From NCBI GenBank assembly GCA_031411495.1, contig JANOBD010000066.1, forward strand, positions 1 through 17,917: a DNA stretch of 17,917 bases, in the 5' to 3' direction. The stretch comes from JANOBD01 sp031411495. Its GTDB lineage: Bacteria > Planctomycetota > Phycisphaerae > Tepidisphaerales > Tepidisphaeraceae. A program made the translations under genes and the position numbers. The notes beneath the pieces are model-generated. The model saw nothing but the letters and a program-made list of their open reading frames with translations. It was not told the origin of the DNA and did no database searches. The first letter of the stretch is position 1; each line of letters opens with the position of its first letter. This document shows positions 1 through 7,585 of this stretch, one piece after another.

Positions 1-1239
1 CCCGCGATGCAGCACGCTGCGCACGACATGTTTCGCGGTCGGGCCGGATCGCCGGACCAGGCCCTGTTGTTTGATCGCTTCGTTGACGGCGGTCCAGTTG
101 AGGTCGAGGAAGTGCGGCTCTTCGACGTTGCCTGCTTCCACTTCGCGGAATGCCGCGACGAGCGCCCTCTGGGTGATCGGCCTGCCGCCGAGCCCGGCGA
201 TGATCGTGTGCACCGTTCCGGAAAGGCCCCGAAGAGAACGGCGCGCTTCGCTCGCGAGCACACCGCCGGACCCGACGGCGAGGTATTTCTCGACCACGAT
301 GAGCCGCTGGGCGTGCTGGGTCGCCTCGCGGAGCGCATCGAGCGGGAACGGACGGTAGCTGCAGAGCGACACGGCGCCGATTTTCATGCCCGCCTCGCGG
401 AGTTCATCGACCGCTTCGCGGATGGTGCCGTTGACCGAGCCCATCGCCAGCACGATCGTCTCGGCATCTTCGGCACGGTAGGACTTGAGCAGGCCGCCCG
501 ATTCGCGGCCGAAGAGCTGCTTGAACTCGAGTTTCATGCGCTCGATGAGATCGAACGCCTGGAGCTGTTTCTGGTGCTGAAGGTAACGCACCTCCATGAA
601 CGCATCCGGACCGACCATCGCGCCGATCGTGATCGGATCTTCCGGGTCGAGGATCTGTACCGGATCGAACGCGGGCAGGAACTGGTCGACGCGCGCCTGC
701 GTGGGGATGTCCACCTGCTCGTATGCGTGGGTGAGGATGAACCCGTCCATACAGACCATCACCGGGCAGGAGAGTTGCTCGGCGAGCTTGAACGCCTGGA
801 TGTGGAGGTCGACGGCTTCCTGGTTGCTCTCGGCGTGGAGCTGAATCCAGCCGCTGTCGCGCATGATCATGGAGTCGGAGTGGTCGTTCCAGATGTTGAT
901 CGGCGCGCCGACCGAGCGGTTGCCGATCGTCATGACGATCGGGAGGCCAAGACCGCTGGCGTTGAATACGGCCTCGGCCATGAACAGCAGCCCCTGCGAA
1001 CTGGTGGCGGTGTAGGTTCGAGCACCGGCGGCGCTGGCGCCGATGAGCACCGAAAGGGCGGAGAACTCGCTTTCGACATTCAGGAACTGGCAAGTCCCCA
1101 TTTCACCGCGCTTCACCATCGCGCTCAGGCCCTCGACGATGTGCGTCTGCGGCGTGATCGGATAACAGCTGATCACGTGCGGTCTGCAGAGCTTGACGGC
1201 TTCGGCGACGGCTTGTGATCCTTCAATTTGCTTGAGCAT
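1..1239 (-). CDS. porA: 2-oxoacid (pyruvate-type):ferredoxin oxidoreductase, alpha subunit, 3' end outside window
   Basis: This is the alpha subunit of a thiamine-diphosphate, Fe-S dependent oxidoreductase that converts pyruvate or a related 2-oxoacid plus CoA to acyl-CoA, CO2 and reduced ferredoxin in the cytoplasm. My reverse-strand translation is open for 413 codons from ATG at 1239 to the window edge with no stop. It begins MLKQIEGSQAVAEAVKLC and contains CYPITPQT (the YPITP signature of alpha subunits), then TATSSQGLLFMAEA, TIGNRSVGAPINIW and NDHSDSM, all typical of the PorA N-terminal domain. Later LAMGSVNGTI and VSLCSYRPFP match the transketolase C-terminal-like domain II. Usual length is about 390-410 aa, so only a short tail is missing. 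GGAG lies 6 nt before the ATG. The gene starts 16 nt after the gamma-subunit stop, so the two are surely co-transcribed. The substrate (pyruvate, 2-ketoisovalerate or 2-oxoglutarate) cannot be fixed from this part. The beta subunit should lie to the left. Confidence 0.9.
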   Translation of the reverse strand, partial: MLKQIEGSQAVAEAVKLCRPHVISCYPITPQTHIVEGLSAMVKRGEMGTCQFLNVESEFSALSVLIGASAAGARTYTATSSQGLLFMAEAVFNASGLGLPIVMTIGNRSVGAPINIWNDHSDSMIMRDSGWIQLHAESNQEAVDLHIQAFKLAEQLSCPVMVCMDGFILTHAYEQVDIPTQARVDQFLPAFDPVQILDPEDPITIGAMVGPDAFMEVRYLQHQKQLQAFDLIERMKLEFKQLFGRESGGLLKSYRAEDAETIVLAMGSVNGTIREAVDELREAGMKIGAVSLCSYRPFPLDALREATQHAQRLIVVEKYLAVGSGGVLASEARRSLRGLSGTVHTIIAGLGGRPITQRALVAAFREVEAGNVEEPHFLDLNWTAVNEAIKQQGLVRRSGPTAKHVVRSVLHRG

Positions 1240-1255
1240 GGAGTTCTCCGATCTT

Positions 1256-1870
1256 TCAAACGTGACTCAGCGCGTGGCCGTCGGCGCGAATGACGATGGC
1301 GCCTTCGAGTGCCGTCCGCACGTGCTCGTAGGCGGCCGTCGCGGCGCGATGGTTCTTCTCGGCGATGGCCGCTGGAAACTTTTTGGAAATGGCGTCGCAG
1401 ATGGAACTGAGCTTGAGAATGCCCATCAGCGCCGCGAGCCCGCCGAGCATCGCCGCGTTCGGGAGCGGCCGGCCGATGTGCTCGCGCGCGATCTGGGTCG
1501 CCGGCAGTTCGACCACGTGGCCGGGTAGCAGGTCCTTGACGAAATCCCGGATCGGCAATTCGCCGATCGGCTTCGTGGAGTTCAGCAGGATAAACCCCTT
1601 AGGCGAGAGCCCGGAGAAGAGCTCGGCTTGGCTCAGCAGGGTCGGATCCTGGATGATCAACGCGTCGGGAGTTGAGATCGGTTCTCGTAACTGGATCGGA
1701 CGGTCGTCTATTCGGCAGAACGCCGTCACGGGCGCCCCCATGCGTTCTGAGCCAAAGGACGGAAATGCCTGCGCGTGCTTTCCTTCCGCAAATGCGGCTA
1801 CGGAGAGAATCTCCGCCGCTGTAACGACCCCTTGGCCGCCTCTGCCATGGATTCGGATCTGGATCATCAT
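1256..1870 (-). CDS. porG: 2-oxoacid:ferredoxin oxidoreductase, gamma subunit
   Basis: This 204-aa protein is the gamma subunit of the same oxidoreductase. The N-terminus IRIHGRGGQGVVTAAEIL is the characteristic glycine-rich motif of the family, followed by AFPSFGSERMGAPVTAFCRI and the DPTLL segment, in the order expected for PorG/VorG. The length is close to the usual 180-200 aa. Two adjacent ATG codons (1870 and 1867) could start it; neither has a strong ribosome binding site. It lies directly before the alpha gene with a 16-nt gap. In the classic gamma-delta-alpha-beta order a small two-[4Fe-4S] delta subunit would sit between them, and none is present here. A short inverted repeat lies just upstream (1884-1895). 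A 78-bp gap separates it from the RNA methyltransferase gene on the same strand. Confidence 0.9.
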   Translation of the reverse strand: MMIQIRIHGRGGQGVVTAAEILSVAAFAEGKHAQAFPSFGSERMGAPVTAFCRIDDRPIQLREPISTPDALIIQDPTLLSQAELFSGLSPKGFILLNSTKPIGELPIRDFVKDLLPGHVVELPATQIAREHIGRPLPNAAMLGGLAALMGILKLSSICDAISKKFPAAIAEKNHRAATAAYEHVRTALEGAIVIRADGHALSHV

Positions 1871-1883
1871 GCCCGCATCATCG

Positions 1884-1895
1884 GACTATGTAGTC
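1884..1895 (-). promoter_or_regulatory. short inverted repeat in the porG leader
   Basis: GACTA-TG-TAGTC is a perfect 5-bp inverted repeat, 13 nt upstream of the porG start codon on the minus strand. It could be a small operator or a leader hairpin. It is short enough to be chance. Confidence 0.25.
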
Positions 1896-1948
1896 TGAAT
1901 ATCAAGCCCTTGGATTGGATGCTCGCTGCGCATCCTGTCGCAGGTGTG

Positions 1949-2764
1949 CTATTTCGTCGCCAGGGGCGATTTCAGTGAGAAGTGGTACATGAAAATCGCT
2001 GTCGCGATGGCGACATTCAGCGAATCCGTACCGAGGTGCATCGGGATGGTCATCCGGCGAGAGCACGCCGCGATTGTTTCCACTGATAGCCCGTGCGCTT
2101 CGCTGCCGAGCACGATCACACGCTTGTCGCCGGCGGCTGAAGTTTGGATCGGCTCGGCGTCGGCATGGGTGACCGCGGCGATCACGTCATACCCGCGCTC
2201 GGCAAGCGAGCGCAAGTCGGCGGGAAGGTCGGAACTCACGGCGAGTTTGAGCGAGAAGACCGCGCCCATCGAGACTCGCGCCGCCTGCCGGTAGAACGGG
2301 TCTGCACATCGCGCGTCGAGGATGATCCCCGCCGCGCCGAAGCCGGCGGCGATCCGCATGATCGCCCCCAGGTTCTCCGTGTTGTTCAACTGCTCGAGTG
2401 CGATCAGCGGCGCCGCGCCGTCATCGATCAGCGTCTTGGCGTCCGGCAACGGCGGCGCGATGCCGACGGCGAGACAGCCGTTGTGAAACTGGAAGCCGAC
2501 GACCTGATCGATCTGTTTTCGCGTCGCGATGATCAGGGGCACGCCTTCGGGCGCGAGGCCGGCGATCTCGTCGGCGATCTGCTCGCCGCAGAGGATGGAT
2601 TCGATCTGATAAGGACTCTGGATCAAGCGCTCGACGAGCTTGCGGCCTTCGGCGATGAAGCGATTCCCCTCGGCGCGGATTTCGCGATCCTTGAGTGTTC
2701 GATAGCGGGCGAGGAGGGGATGATCGTCCGCTACATCTCGGAGGATGATCGTCGTTGTTGACAT
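1949..2764 (-). CDS. SpoU/TrmH-family RNA 2'-O-ribose methyltransferase
   Basis: This 271-aa protein is a SPOUT-superfamily methyltransferase that moves a methyl group from S-adenosylmethionine to a ribose 2'-OH in rRNA or tRNA. An N-terminal substrate-binding domain (about residues 18-100, with NRFIAEGRKLVERL) is followed by the knotted catalytic domain. The three SPOUT motifs are present: NNTENLGAIMR at 127-137 (with the conserved Asn and Arg), VLGSEAHGL at 218-226, and IPMHLGTDSLNVAIATAI at 240-257. DPFYRQAARVSMGAVF at 155-170 is also typical. The two-domain layout resembles RlmB/TrmH-like enzymes, but the modified nucleotide cannot be assigned, so no symbol is given. No clear Shine-Dalgarno sequence precedes the ATG at 2764. 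It lies between purD (176 bp upstream) and the oxidoreductase genes, all on the minus strand. Confidence 0.93.
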   Translation of the reverse strand: MSTTTIILRDVADDHPLLARYRTLKDREIRAEGNRFIAEGRKLVERLIQSPYQIESILCGEQIADEIAGLAPEGVPLIIATRKQIDQVVGFQFHNGCLAVGIAPPLPDAKTLIDDGAAPLIALEQLNNTENLGAIMRIAAGFGAAGIILDARCADPFYRQAARVSMGAVFSLKLAVSSDLPADLRSLAERGYDVIAAVTHADAEPIQTSAAGDKRVIVLGSEAHGLSVETIAACSRRMTIPMHLGTDSLNVAIATAIFMYHFSLKSPLATK

Positions 2765-2940
2765 GCGAGTGGCAGAGAAACTGTCATGCAGAGGAGGTTC
2801 ATCGACGAGGCATCTACTTGCCGCTTCGAACAGGTCGGATTGCCCGAAAGATGCTTGACATGGCCAGTAGACCCCTTCGTCGGCGAGCCTCCTCTGGGTG
2901 ACACGTCATGTCGTTCACAAACATCATCACGATCCGCCGT

Positions 2941-4209
2941 TTACCCATTCCTCAACTTCCCGATGTCCTTCCGATAGTGCATCCCGTCGAACTGGATCTT
3001 GCCCATCGCCGCGTAAGCCTTCTCGCGGGCGGCGTCCATGTCCTTGGCGATTGCCGTCACTGCCAGCACGCGGCCGCCGTTGGTTTGCGTCGCGGCGCCG
3101 TAGCGCTTCGTGCCGCTGTGGAACACCTTTACGTCCGGCATCTCGTCCGCGCTTTCGATTCCCTTGATCTCCGTGCCCGTCACGTGCTTGCCGGGATAAC
3201 CCTTGCTCGACGCGATGACGCACAGCGAAGGCCGCGCATCCCATTCGAGCTTCACCGATTCGAGTGTGCCATCCACAACCGCGTTCAGAACTTCGAGCAG
3301 GTCGGACCTGAGTCGCATCATCAGCACTTGCGTCTCGGGATCGCCGAAGCGGCAATTGAACTCCACGACCTTCGGCCCGTTGGGCGTGAGCATCATGCCC
3401 GCGTATAGCACGCCGCGGTAGTCGATCCCATCCCGGCGAAGTCCGTCGAGCACGGGGATGAACACATCCCGCTCGATCTGCGAGAGGACTTCGTTGGAAA
3501 TGGTCGGCGTCGGGCAGAATGCGCCCATGCCGCCGGTCATCGGGCCGGTGTTGCCGTCATCGATTGGCTTGTGGTCCTGGCACGGCTCCATCACGTAGAT
3601 GGCGTTGCCGGAGACGAAGGCGAGCACGCTCACCTCCGGACCGGTCATGAACTCTTCGATGACGACCCGCGCGCCCGCCTCGCCGAACACTTTGCCGCTG
3701 AGCGCGGCGTCGATGGCCTCGATGGCGTCCGGCATCCGGTAGGCGACGGTCACGCCTTTGCCCTTGGCGAGGCCGGCGGCTTTGACCACGATCGGCGCGC
3801 CGCGCATCTCCACATATTCCTTGGCGGCGCGAGGGTCGGTGAAGGAGCGCGCCTCGGCCGTGGGCACGGCCTGCTGGCGCATCAGCTCTTTGGCGTACCA
3901 CTTGTCGGCTTCGAGCTGCGCGGCCTCCTTGTTCGGGCCGAACGCGCGGATGCCTTCTTTGGCGAGAGCATCCACGATGCCGGCCGCGAGCGGATCTTCC
4001 GGTCCGACGACGACGAGGCCGATGGCGTTCTTCTGGCAGAAGGCGATGAGCTTCTTGAAGTCCATCGGGTCGATGGCCACGTTCTCGGCCACCTGGGCCG
4101 TGCCCGGGCTGCCCGGCAGGCAGTAGAGCTTGGTCAGCCCTTTGCTGGAGGCGAGCTTCCAGCACAGCGCATGTTCTCGCCCGCCATTACCGATCACCGC
4201 TACGTTCAT
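2941..4209 (-). CDS. purD: phosphoribosylamine--glycine ligase (GAR synthetase)
   Basis: The product catalyses the second step of de novo purine synthesis: 5-phosphoribosylamine + glycine + ATP gives glycinamide ribonucleotide. The 422-aa length is typical of PurD. The N-terminus MNVAVIGNGGREHALCWKLA is the family signature, followed by YCLPGSPGTA and VVGPEDPLAAGI. An ATP-grasp core follows with PIVVKAAGLAKGKGV, VIEEFMTGPEVSVLAF and QDHKPIDDGNTGPMTGGMGA (the PurD signature), and VEFNCRFGDPETQ carries the metal-binding Glu/Asn. The C-terminal domain contains SSKGYPG and HSGTK. The open frame continues upstream, but ATG 4209 is preferred: it matches the family N-terminus and has GGAG 6 nt upstream. 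The gene is divergent from the GH30 gene. Confidence 0.97.
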   Translation of the reverse strand: MNVAVIGNGGREHALCWKLASSKGLTKLYCLPGSPGTAQVAENVAIDPMDFKKLIAFCQKNAIGLVVVGPEDPLAAGIVDALAKEGIRAFGPNKEAAQLEADKWYAKELMRQQAVPTAEARSFTDPRAAKEYVEMRGAPIVVKAAGLAKGKGVTVAYRMPDAIEAIDAALSGKVFGEAGARVVIEEFMTGPEVSVLAFVSGNAIYVMEPCQDHKPIDDGNTGPMTGGMGAFCPTPTISNEVLSQIERDVFIPVLDGLRRDGIDYRGVLYAGMMLTPNGPKVVEFNCRFGDPETQVLMMRLRSDLLEVLNAVVDGTLESVKLEWDARPSLCVIASSKGYPGKHVTGTEIKGIESADEMPDVKVFHSGTKRYGAATQTNGGRVLAVTAIAKDMDAAREKAYAAMGKIQFDGMHYRKDIGKLRNG

Positions 4210-4553
4210 CACCGACTCCATTTTCAAAAGAACAAGCCCGCATCGTAGCGGAGTCAGGAGGAAGGATGAAGGATGAGGGGTGAAAGAATGCAGTGCACGC
4301 ATTTCCCGCGTACATCCGCCATTCTCTTGGCCCTTATCCATCTCAGAAACTCTCATTGCGTCGCTCGTGACTCGAATCCTCCCAGCGTCTGAAGTGTGAG
4401 CATCGTCGGCGGCCGTCCAGCGATACGGAGAGAGGCCGGTGCTGCGAAACTCGATTGTGAAAGGCCGACTCCGATGATGGCACAGCGGAATCTTCGTTGC
4501 CTTCGGCACGCCGTTCCCGTCGAATGCGCAGCGAACAACCGGAGAAGCGATTC
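4210..4553. other. 344-bp divergent intergenic region between purD and the GH30 gene
   Basis: Neither strand carries a convincing gene here. The open frame running in from purD has no family similarity and low-complexity composition. The only structure I see is a purine-rich tandem heptamer block near the purD start (4257-4284). I could not identify convincing -35/-10 pairs for either flanking gene. Confidence 0.5.
4257..4284. repeat. four degenerate tandem heptamers (GGRKGAR) in the purD leader
   Basis: GGAGGAA, GGATGAA, GGATGAG and GGGTGAA lie head to tail without spacers, 48-75 nt upstream of the purD start. On the transcribed (minus) strand this is a pyrimidine tract of CTCATCC/TTCATCC units. 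It may be a microsatellite-like tract or leader element. No function is shown. Confidence 0.6.
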
Positions 4554-5969
4554 ATGTTCAAGCTCCAACTGATCGGCCTGCTCGCATCCGCCGCGGCGAT
4601 GTTCGCTGCCGCGGTGTCTGCCGAGGCGCAGACGAAACCGACCGAGGTGTCGATCGATCTCTCCAAGCTCGGCCAGCCCTTTCGCGGCTGGGGCACGAGC
4701 CTGGCGTGGTGGGCACACGGCGTCGGAACGTGGGACGAGAAGACGGTCGACGAAATCGTTCACCTCGCCACCGACCCGACGGACGGGCTCGGCCTGAACA
4801 TGTTCCGCTACAACATCGGCGGCGGCGATCAGCCGGGCCACTCACACATCCGCCGCTGGGGCGATGTGCCGGGCTTCAAGGTGGCAGCCGATGCCGATTA
4901 CGACTGGGAGGCGGATGCCGCACAGATCCGCGTCCTGAAGAAACTCATCGCGACGACGAAGGGGAAGCCGATCGTCGAAGCCTTCAGCAACAGCCCGCCG
5001 TGGTGGATGACGGTGAGCGGATGCGTCTCCGGCGCTGCGGATGGCGGCGCCAATCTCAAGCCCGAGTTCGAAAAGGGATTTGCCGATTATCTCGCCGATG
5101 TCGCGGCCCACTTCAAGCGGGCGCATGGCATCGCGTTCGACACGCTCGAGCCGTTCAACGAGCCGGATGTGAACTGGTGGAAAGCCAACGGCAGCCAGGA
5201 GGGCCTGCACATCCCGCGCGACCAGATCGCGCGGATCATCCGACTTTCCCGCGCGGCTCTGGATGAGCGCGGGCTGCGCGATACGCTCATCAGCGCCACT
5301 GATTCCAACAGCATCGACGATGCGCTGAAGGATCTCGAATCGTTCGATGCCGAAACGCTGGCCGCACTCGGTCAGGTGAACACGCACAGCTATTACGGCC
5401 ATCAGCGTGTCGAGCTGCGCGAAGCGGCGGCGAAGCGCGGCAAGCCGCTCTGGCAATCGGAGTCGGGCCCGCTCTACGTCAAAGGCGACGAATACGCACA
5501 GTGCCTGGTTATGGCCGGGCGGATCGTGCTCGACATCAATCAGCTCCGCCCGGAAGTCTGGGCGACGTGGCAGTACGTGGGCGGGGGGCCTTGGGGATGC
5601 CTGCACGAGGACATCGAGACGAGGTCGTTTCGCATCGGCAAGATGTTCCACGTCCTGGCGACCTACAGCCGCGCCATTCGGCCGGGCGACCGGTTCGTCG
5701 AGCTCGACAGAGACGACGTTTGCGCCAGCGTTTCTCAGGCGCGCGGCGAAGTTACGATCGTTGTCGTGAATCAGCGCGATCAGCCGACGGAGTATGTCCT
5801 GAAACTCTCCGCGCACACTGAGCTCGTGAACCGCATCGCTGCCGTGCGCACAAGTCGCGCCGAAGACGCCGTGCAAGTAACGGGTATCACGCTGGAAGGG
5901 CAGACCGTGTCGCTGACCGCGCCGCCGGAGTCGATCACGCGCATCGTCATCCCGCTTGCACAACGATGA
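4554..5969 (+). CDS. secreted glycoside hydrolase, GH30-like (endo-beta-1,6-galactanase-like)
   Basis: This is a predicted exported retaining glycosidase with a (beta/alpha)8 barrel and a C-terminal beta domain. It is 471 aa from ATG 4554, which is chosen over the in-frame ATG at 4497 because GGAG lies 9 nt upstream and a clean signal peptide then starts at residue 1 (MFKLQLIGLLASAAAMFAAA, likely cut near AEA/Q at 25-26). The barrel opens with FRGWGTSLAWWAHGVG (43-58), then FRYNIGGGD (84-92) and FSNSPPWWMTVSG (144-156), all typical of GH30. The predicted acid/base is Glu203 in EPFNEPDVNWW and the nucleophile Glu303 in LWQSESGPLY. The terminal ~80 residues form the beta domain. The SNSPPWWM pattern and absence of a glucosylceramidase-like context favour activity on beta-galactan or a related plant/algal polysaccharide, but substrate is inferred. 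It stands alone and meets the transporter gene tail to tail, 1 bp apart. Confidence 0.85.
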   Translation: MFKLQLIGLLASAAAMFAAAVSAEAQTKPTEVSIDLSKLGQPFRGWGTSLAWWAHGVGTWDEKTVDEIVHLATDPTDGLGLNMFRYNIGGGDQPGHSHIRRWGDVPGFKVAADADYDWEADAAQIRVLKKLIATTKGKPIVEAFSNSPPWWMTVSGCVSGAADGGANLKPEFEKGFADYLADVAAHFKRAHGIAFDTLEPFNEPDVNWWKANGSQEGLHIPRDQIARIIRLSRAALDERGLRDTLISATDSNSIDDALKDLESFDAETLAALGQVNTHSYYGHQRVELREAAAKRGKPLWQSESGPLYVKGDEYAQCLVMAGRIVLDINQLRPEVWATWQYVGGGPWGCLHEDIETRSFRIGKMFHVLATYSRAIRPGDRFVELDRDDVCASVSQARGEVTIVVVNQRDQPTEYVLKLSAHTELVNRIAAVRTSRAEDAVQVTGITLEGQTVSLTAPPESITRIVIPLAQR

Positions 5970-5970
5970 C

Positions 5971-6945
5971 TCACAGCGGATGCAGCAGCCTGGTGAGGCT
6001 AAAGAGGATCGGTATTCCCATCGCAAGGTTGAACGGGAAGGTGATACCGATGGCGGCGGTGAGGTAGATGCCGGGGTTCGCCTCGGGTAGCGCGATCCGC
6101 ACGGCAGCCGGCGCTGCGATGTAAGAAGCGCTGGCCGCCATCACCGCGAACGTAACGTTGCCGCCAAGCGACAGCCCGACGAAATGGCCGATGAAGATGC
6201 CGATCGTTCCGTTCACCAGCGGCATTGCGATCGCAAACAGCACCAGCGTCCAGGCGCGCTCCGGCAACTTCCCGAGCCGCGACGCCGCGATCAAGCCCAT
6301 CTCCAGCATGAAGAGTACGAGGATGCCGTAGAACAGGTCCTTGAACATCGGCGTGACCTTTGCGTACGACGACTCCGAGCAGACAAAGCCGATGATCAGT
6401 CCGCCCACCAGGAGCACGACGCTCCGGCCTGTGAGAACCTCGTGGAACATCACGCCCAGATGCGAGTCTGCACGTGGGGCGGCCACGCGGGCCAGAACGA
6501 TCGCCACGACGATCGCCGGGATCTCCAGCATCGCCAGCAGCGCGGGCATGTACCCTTCGTAAGTGATCGAGCGTGAATCGAGAAACGCGACGACGGCCGC
6601 GAACGTGACGGCAGAGACGGAGCCGTAGTGGGCCGCCAGTGCCGCGGCATCGGAAACGCCAAGCCGCAGGAGGTGGCGGGTGACGGCATAACACAGGCAG
6701 GGCACGAGCACGCCGAGCGCGAGCGTCGCGAGTGCCGGCTTCCAGATTTCGCCAAAGCCGACCTTGGAGAGTTCGTGCCCGCCCTTGAGGCCGATCGCCA
6801 GGAGCAGGTAGATGGAAAGGGCGGTGAACAGCGATTCCGGGATCCGCAGATCGCTCCGCACGGTGTGCGCGATCGCGCCGAGCACGAACGCCAGCACGAC
6901 GGGGGTGAGCAGGTTGGACTGCAGCAGTTCGAGGGCTTGTGTCAT
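5971..6945 (-). CDS. sbtA: SbtA-type sodium-dependent bicarbonate transporter
   Basis: This 324-aa integral membrane protein belongs to the SbtA family of Na+-dependent bicarbonate permeases. About ten hydrophobic segments are visible in two inverted halves. Family-like stretches include LLTPVVLAFVLGAIA near the N-terminus, SIYLLLAIGLKGGHEL, AAHYGSVSAVTFAAVVAFLD, FYGILVLFMLEMGL and MAASASYIAAPAAVRIALPE. The start is ATG 6945 (MTQALELLQSN). The open frame continues 73 codons upstream but would run through the divergent regulator's promoter and start and has no family similarity. SbtA concentrates inorganic carbon in cyanobacteria; in a presumed heterotroph it may feed carboxylases or pH homeostasis, which is inference. 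It is divergent from a winged-helix regulator, with a palindrome between them. Confidence 0.88.
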   Translation of the reverse strand: MTQALELLQSNLLTPVVLAFVLGAIAHTVRSDLRIPESLFTALSIYLLLAIGLKGGHELSKVGFGEIWKPALATLALGVLVPCLCYAVTRHLLRLGVSDAAALAAHYGSVSAVTFAAVVAFLDSRSITYEGYMPALLAMLEIPAIVVAIVLARVAAPRADSHLGVMFHEVLTGRSVVLLVGGLIIGFVCSESSYAKVTPMFKDLFYGILVLFMLEMGLIAASRLGKLPERAWTLVLFAIAMPLVNGTIGIFIGHFVGLSLGGNVTFAVMAASASYIAAPAAVRIALPEANPGIYLTAAIGITFPFNLAMGIPILFSLTRLLHPL

Positions 6946-6985
6946 GACGGTGCCGAAGTAAAATCCATGAAGCGTAAATAGGGAA

Positions 6986-7015
6986 TTGCAATACACGAAA
7001 CAGGTTTCGTATATT
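6986..7015 (+). promoter_or_regulatory. regulator promoter with embedded operator palindrome
   Basis: A candidate -35 TTGCAA (6986-6991) and -10 TATATT (7010-7015) are 18 bp apart, upstream of the winged-helix regulator gene. Between them lies ATACACGAAAC-AG-GTTTCGTATAT (6991-7014): two 11-bp arms matching at 10 of 11 positions around a 2-bp centre. The palindrome fills the promoter spacer and overlaps the -10 box, the classic layout for repression by a dimeric winged-helix protein. It lies 45 bp upstream of the sbtA start, so it could control both genes. The minus-strand promoter for sbtA is not clear. Confidence 0.7.
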
Positions 7016-7039
7016 AGGCCCGGCCGGAGGGTTGTCAAC

Positions 7040-7429
7040 ATGCCGACGAAGAAGCATCTGGGCGCGTCATCAGTGAAGAAGGGCGCTGCGAGCAAGGACG
7101 TTGCGAGGAAGAGTGCCGCAAAGCCGTCGGTGCCCGGGAAGCGCGGGTGGACGTTTCTGAGCAATCACGCGCACGTACTGATCTGCCTGCACCTGAATCC
7201 CGATTCGGTGCTGCGCGAAGTCGCTGCACGCGTCGGCATCACCGAGCGGGCCGTCCAGGGCATCGTCGCGGACCTGGAAGAAGCCGGCATCCTGATCCGC
7301 GAGCGCGACGGACGGCGCAATCGCTACCAGATCGACGCGAGCCAGCACCTGCGTCACCCGATCGAGGCCCACCACACACTGTCGGATCTGCTGGGCTCGC
7401 TCGGCGGGGTCGAGAGCGATAAAAAGTAG
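7040..7429 (+). CDS. small winged helix-turn-helix regulator (ArsR/MarR-like) divergent from sbtA
   Basis: This is a 129-aa DNA-binding protein. The start is ATG 7040, with GGAGG at 7026-7030 and a 9-nt spacer; an upstream in-frame ATG at 6986 would sit inside the promoter. Residues 1-35 are a basic Lys/Ala-rich tail (for example KKHLGASSVKKGAASK). Residues 37-98 form the winged helix: GWTFLSNHAHVLICLHLNPD, then the HTH LREVAARVGITERAVQGIVADLEEAGIL at 58-85 in shortened form VAARVGITERAVQ, and the wing RERDGRRNRYQI. The end, HPIEAHHTLSDLLGSL, matches a recurrent family of stand-alone wHTH proteins. No ligand domain or cysteine metal site is visible; His104, His111 and His112 are the only obvious candidates. 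The adjacent gene and palindrome suggest autoregulation and control of bicarbonate uptake; this is inferred. Confidence 0.85.
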   Translation: MPTKKHLGASSVKKGAASKDVARKSAAKPSVPGKRGWTFLSNHAHVLICLHLNPDSVLREVAARVGITERAVQGIVADLEEAGILIRERDGRRNRYQIDASQHLRHPIEAHHTLSDLLGSLGGVESDKK

Positions 7430-7432
7430 AAA

Positions 7433-7457
7433 GTGCAACTACGTGTTTTGCACGTAG
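7433..7457 (+). other. two mutually exclusive hairpins just after the regulator gene
   Basis: GTGCAA (7433-7438) can pair with TTGCAC (7448-7453), while CTACGTG (7439-7445) can pair with CACGTAG (7451-7457, 5-nt loop). The two pairings exclude each other because they share 7451-7453. The element starts 4 nt after the regulator stop. No U tract follows, so an intrinsic terminator is not supported. Function unknown. Confidence 0.5.
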
Positions 7458-7585
7458 CTCGATAATTCGGTCCAGTTTCGTTTCAACGGCATCCATCTGG
7501 CGGTTGTAGCCTTCCAGTCGATCTATGACCTCTGCCGCGTTGAATCTGATGTGGTCCGCGGGTCGCTCATGCTCACATCCCCCGC

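Noticed and set aside
7..1218. Long plus-strand open frame of 403 codons
   Set aside because: It is the exact antisense, same codon register, of the oxidoreductase alpha gene. The reverse strand gives clear family motifs (YPITPQT), the plus strand none.
2855..2860. Perfect TTGACA on the plus strand
   Set aside because: No -10 box lies at a suitable distance and no plus-strand gene follows.
2789..2896. Inverted repeat CAGAGGAGG ... CCTCCTCTG between trmH-family gene and purD
   Set aside because: The arms are 9 bp but 90 bp apart in a GC-rich region, with no transposase or target duplication. Probably chance.
4210..4509. Upstream extension of purD by 100 codons
   Set aside because: The family N-terminus starts at ATG 4209, which has its own ribosome binding site. 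The extension is low-complexity and covers the heptamer repeat.
4842..6026. Long minus-strand open frame (394 codons) opposite the GH30 gene
   Set aside because: It is rich in Arg/Asp/Val with no recognisable motifs, is antisense to a clear glycosidase, and is explained by high GC.
6946..7164. Upstream extension of sbtA by 73 codons
   Set aside because: It would cross the divergent regulator's promoter, ribosome binding site and first codons, and has no SbtA similarity.
7239..7496. Minus-strand frame beginning with a coiled-coil-like stretch (MDAVETKLDRIIELRAKHV)
   Set aside because: The first part looks helical, but the rest is a low-complexity shadow of the regulator gene, and there is no ribosome binding site.
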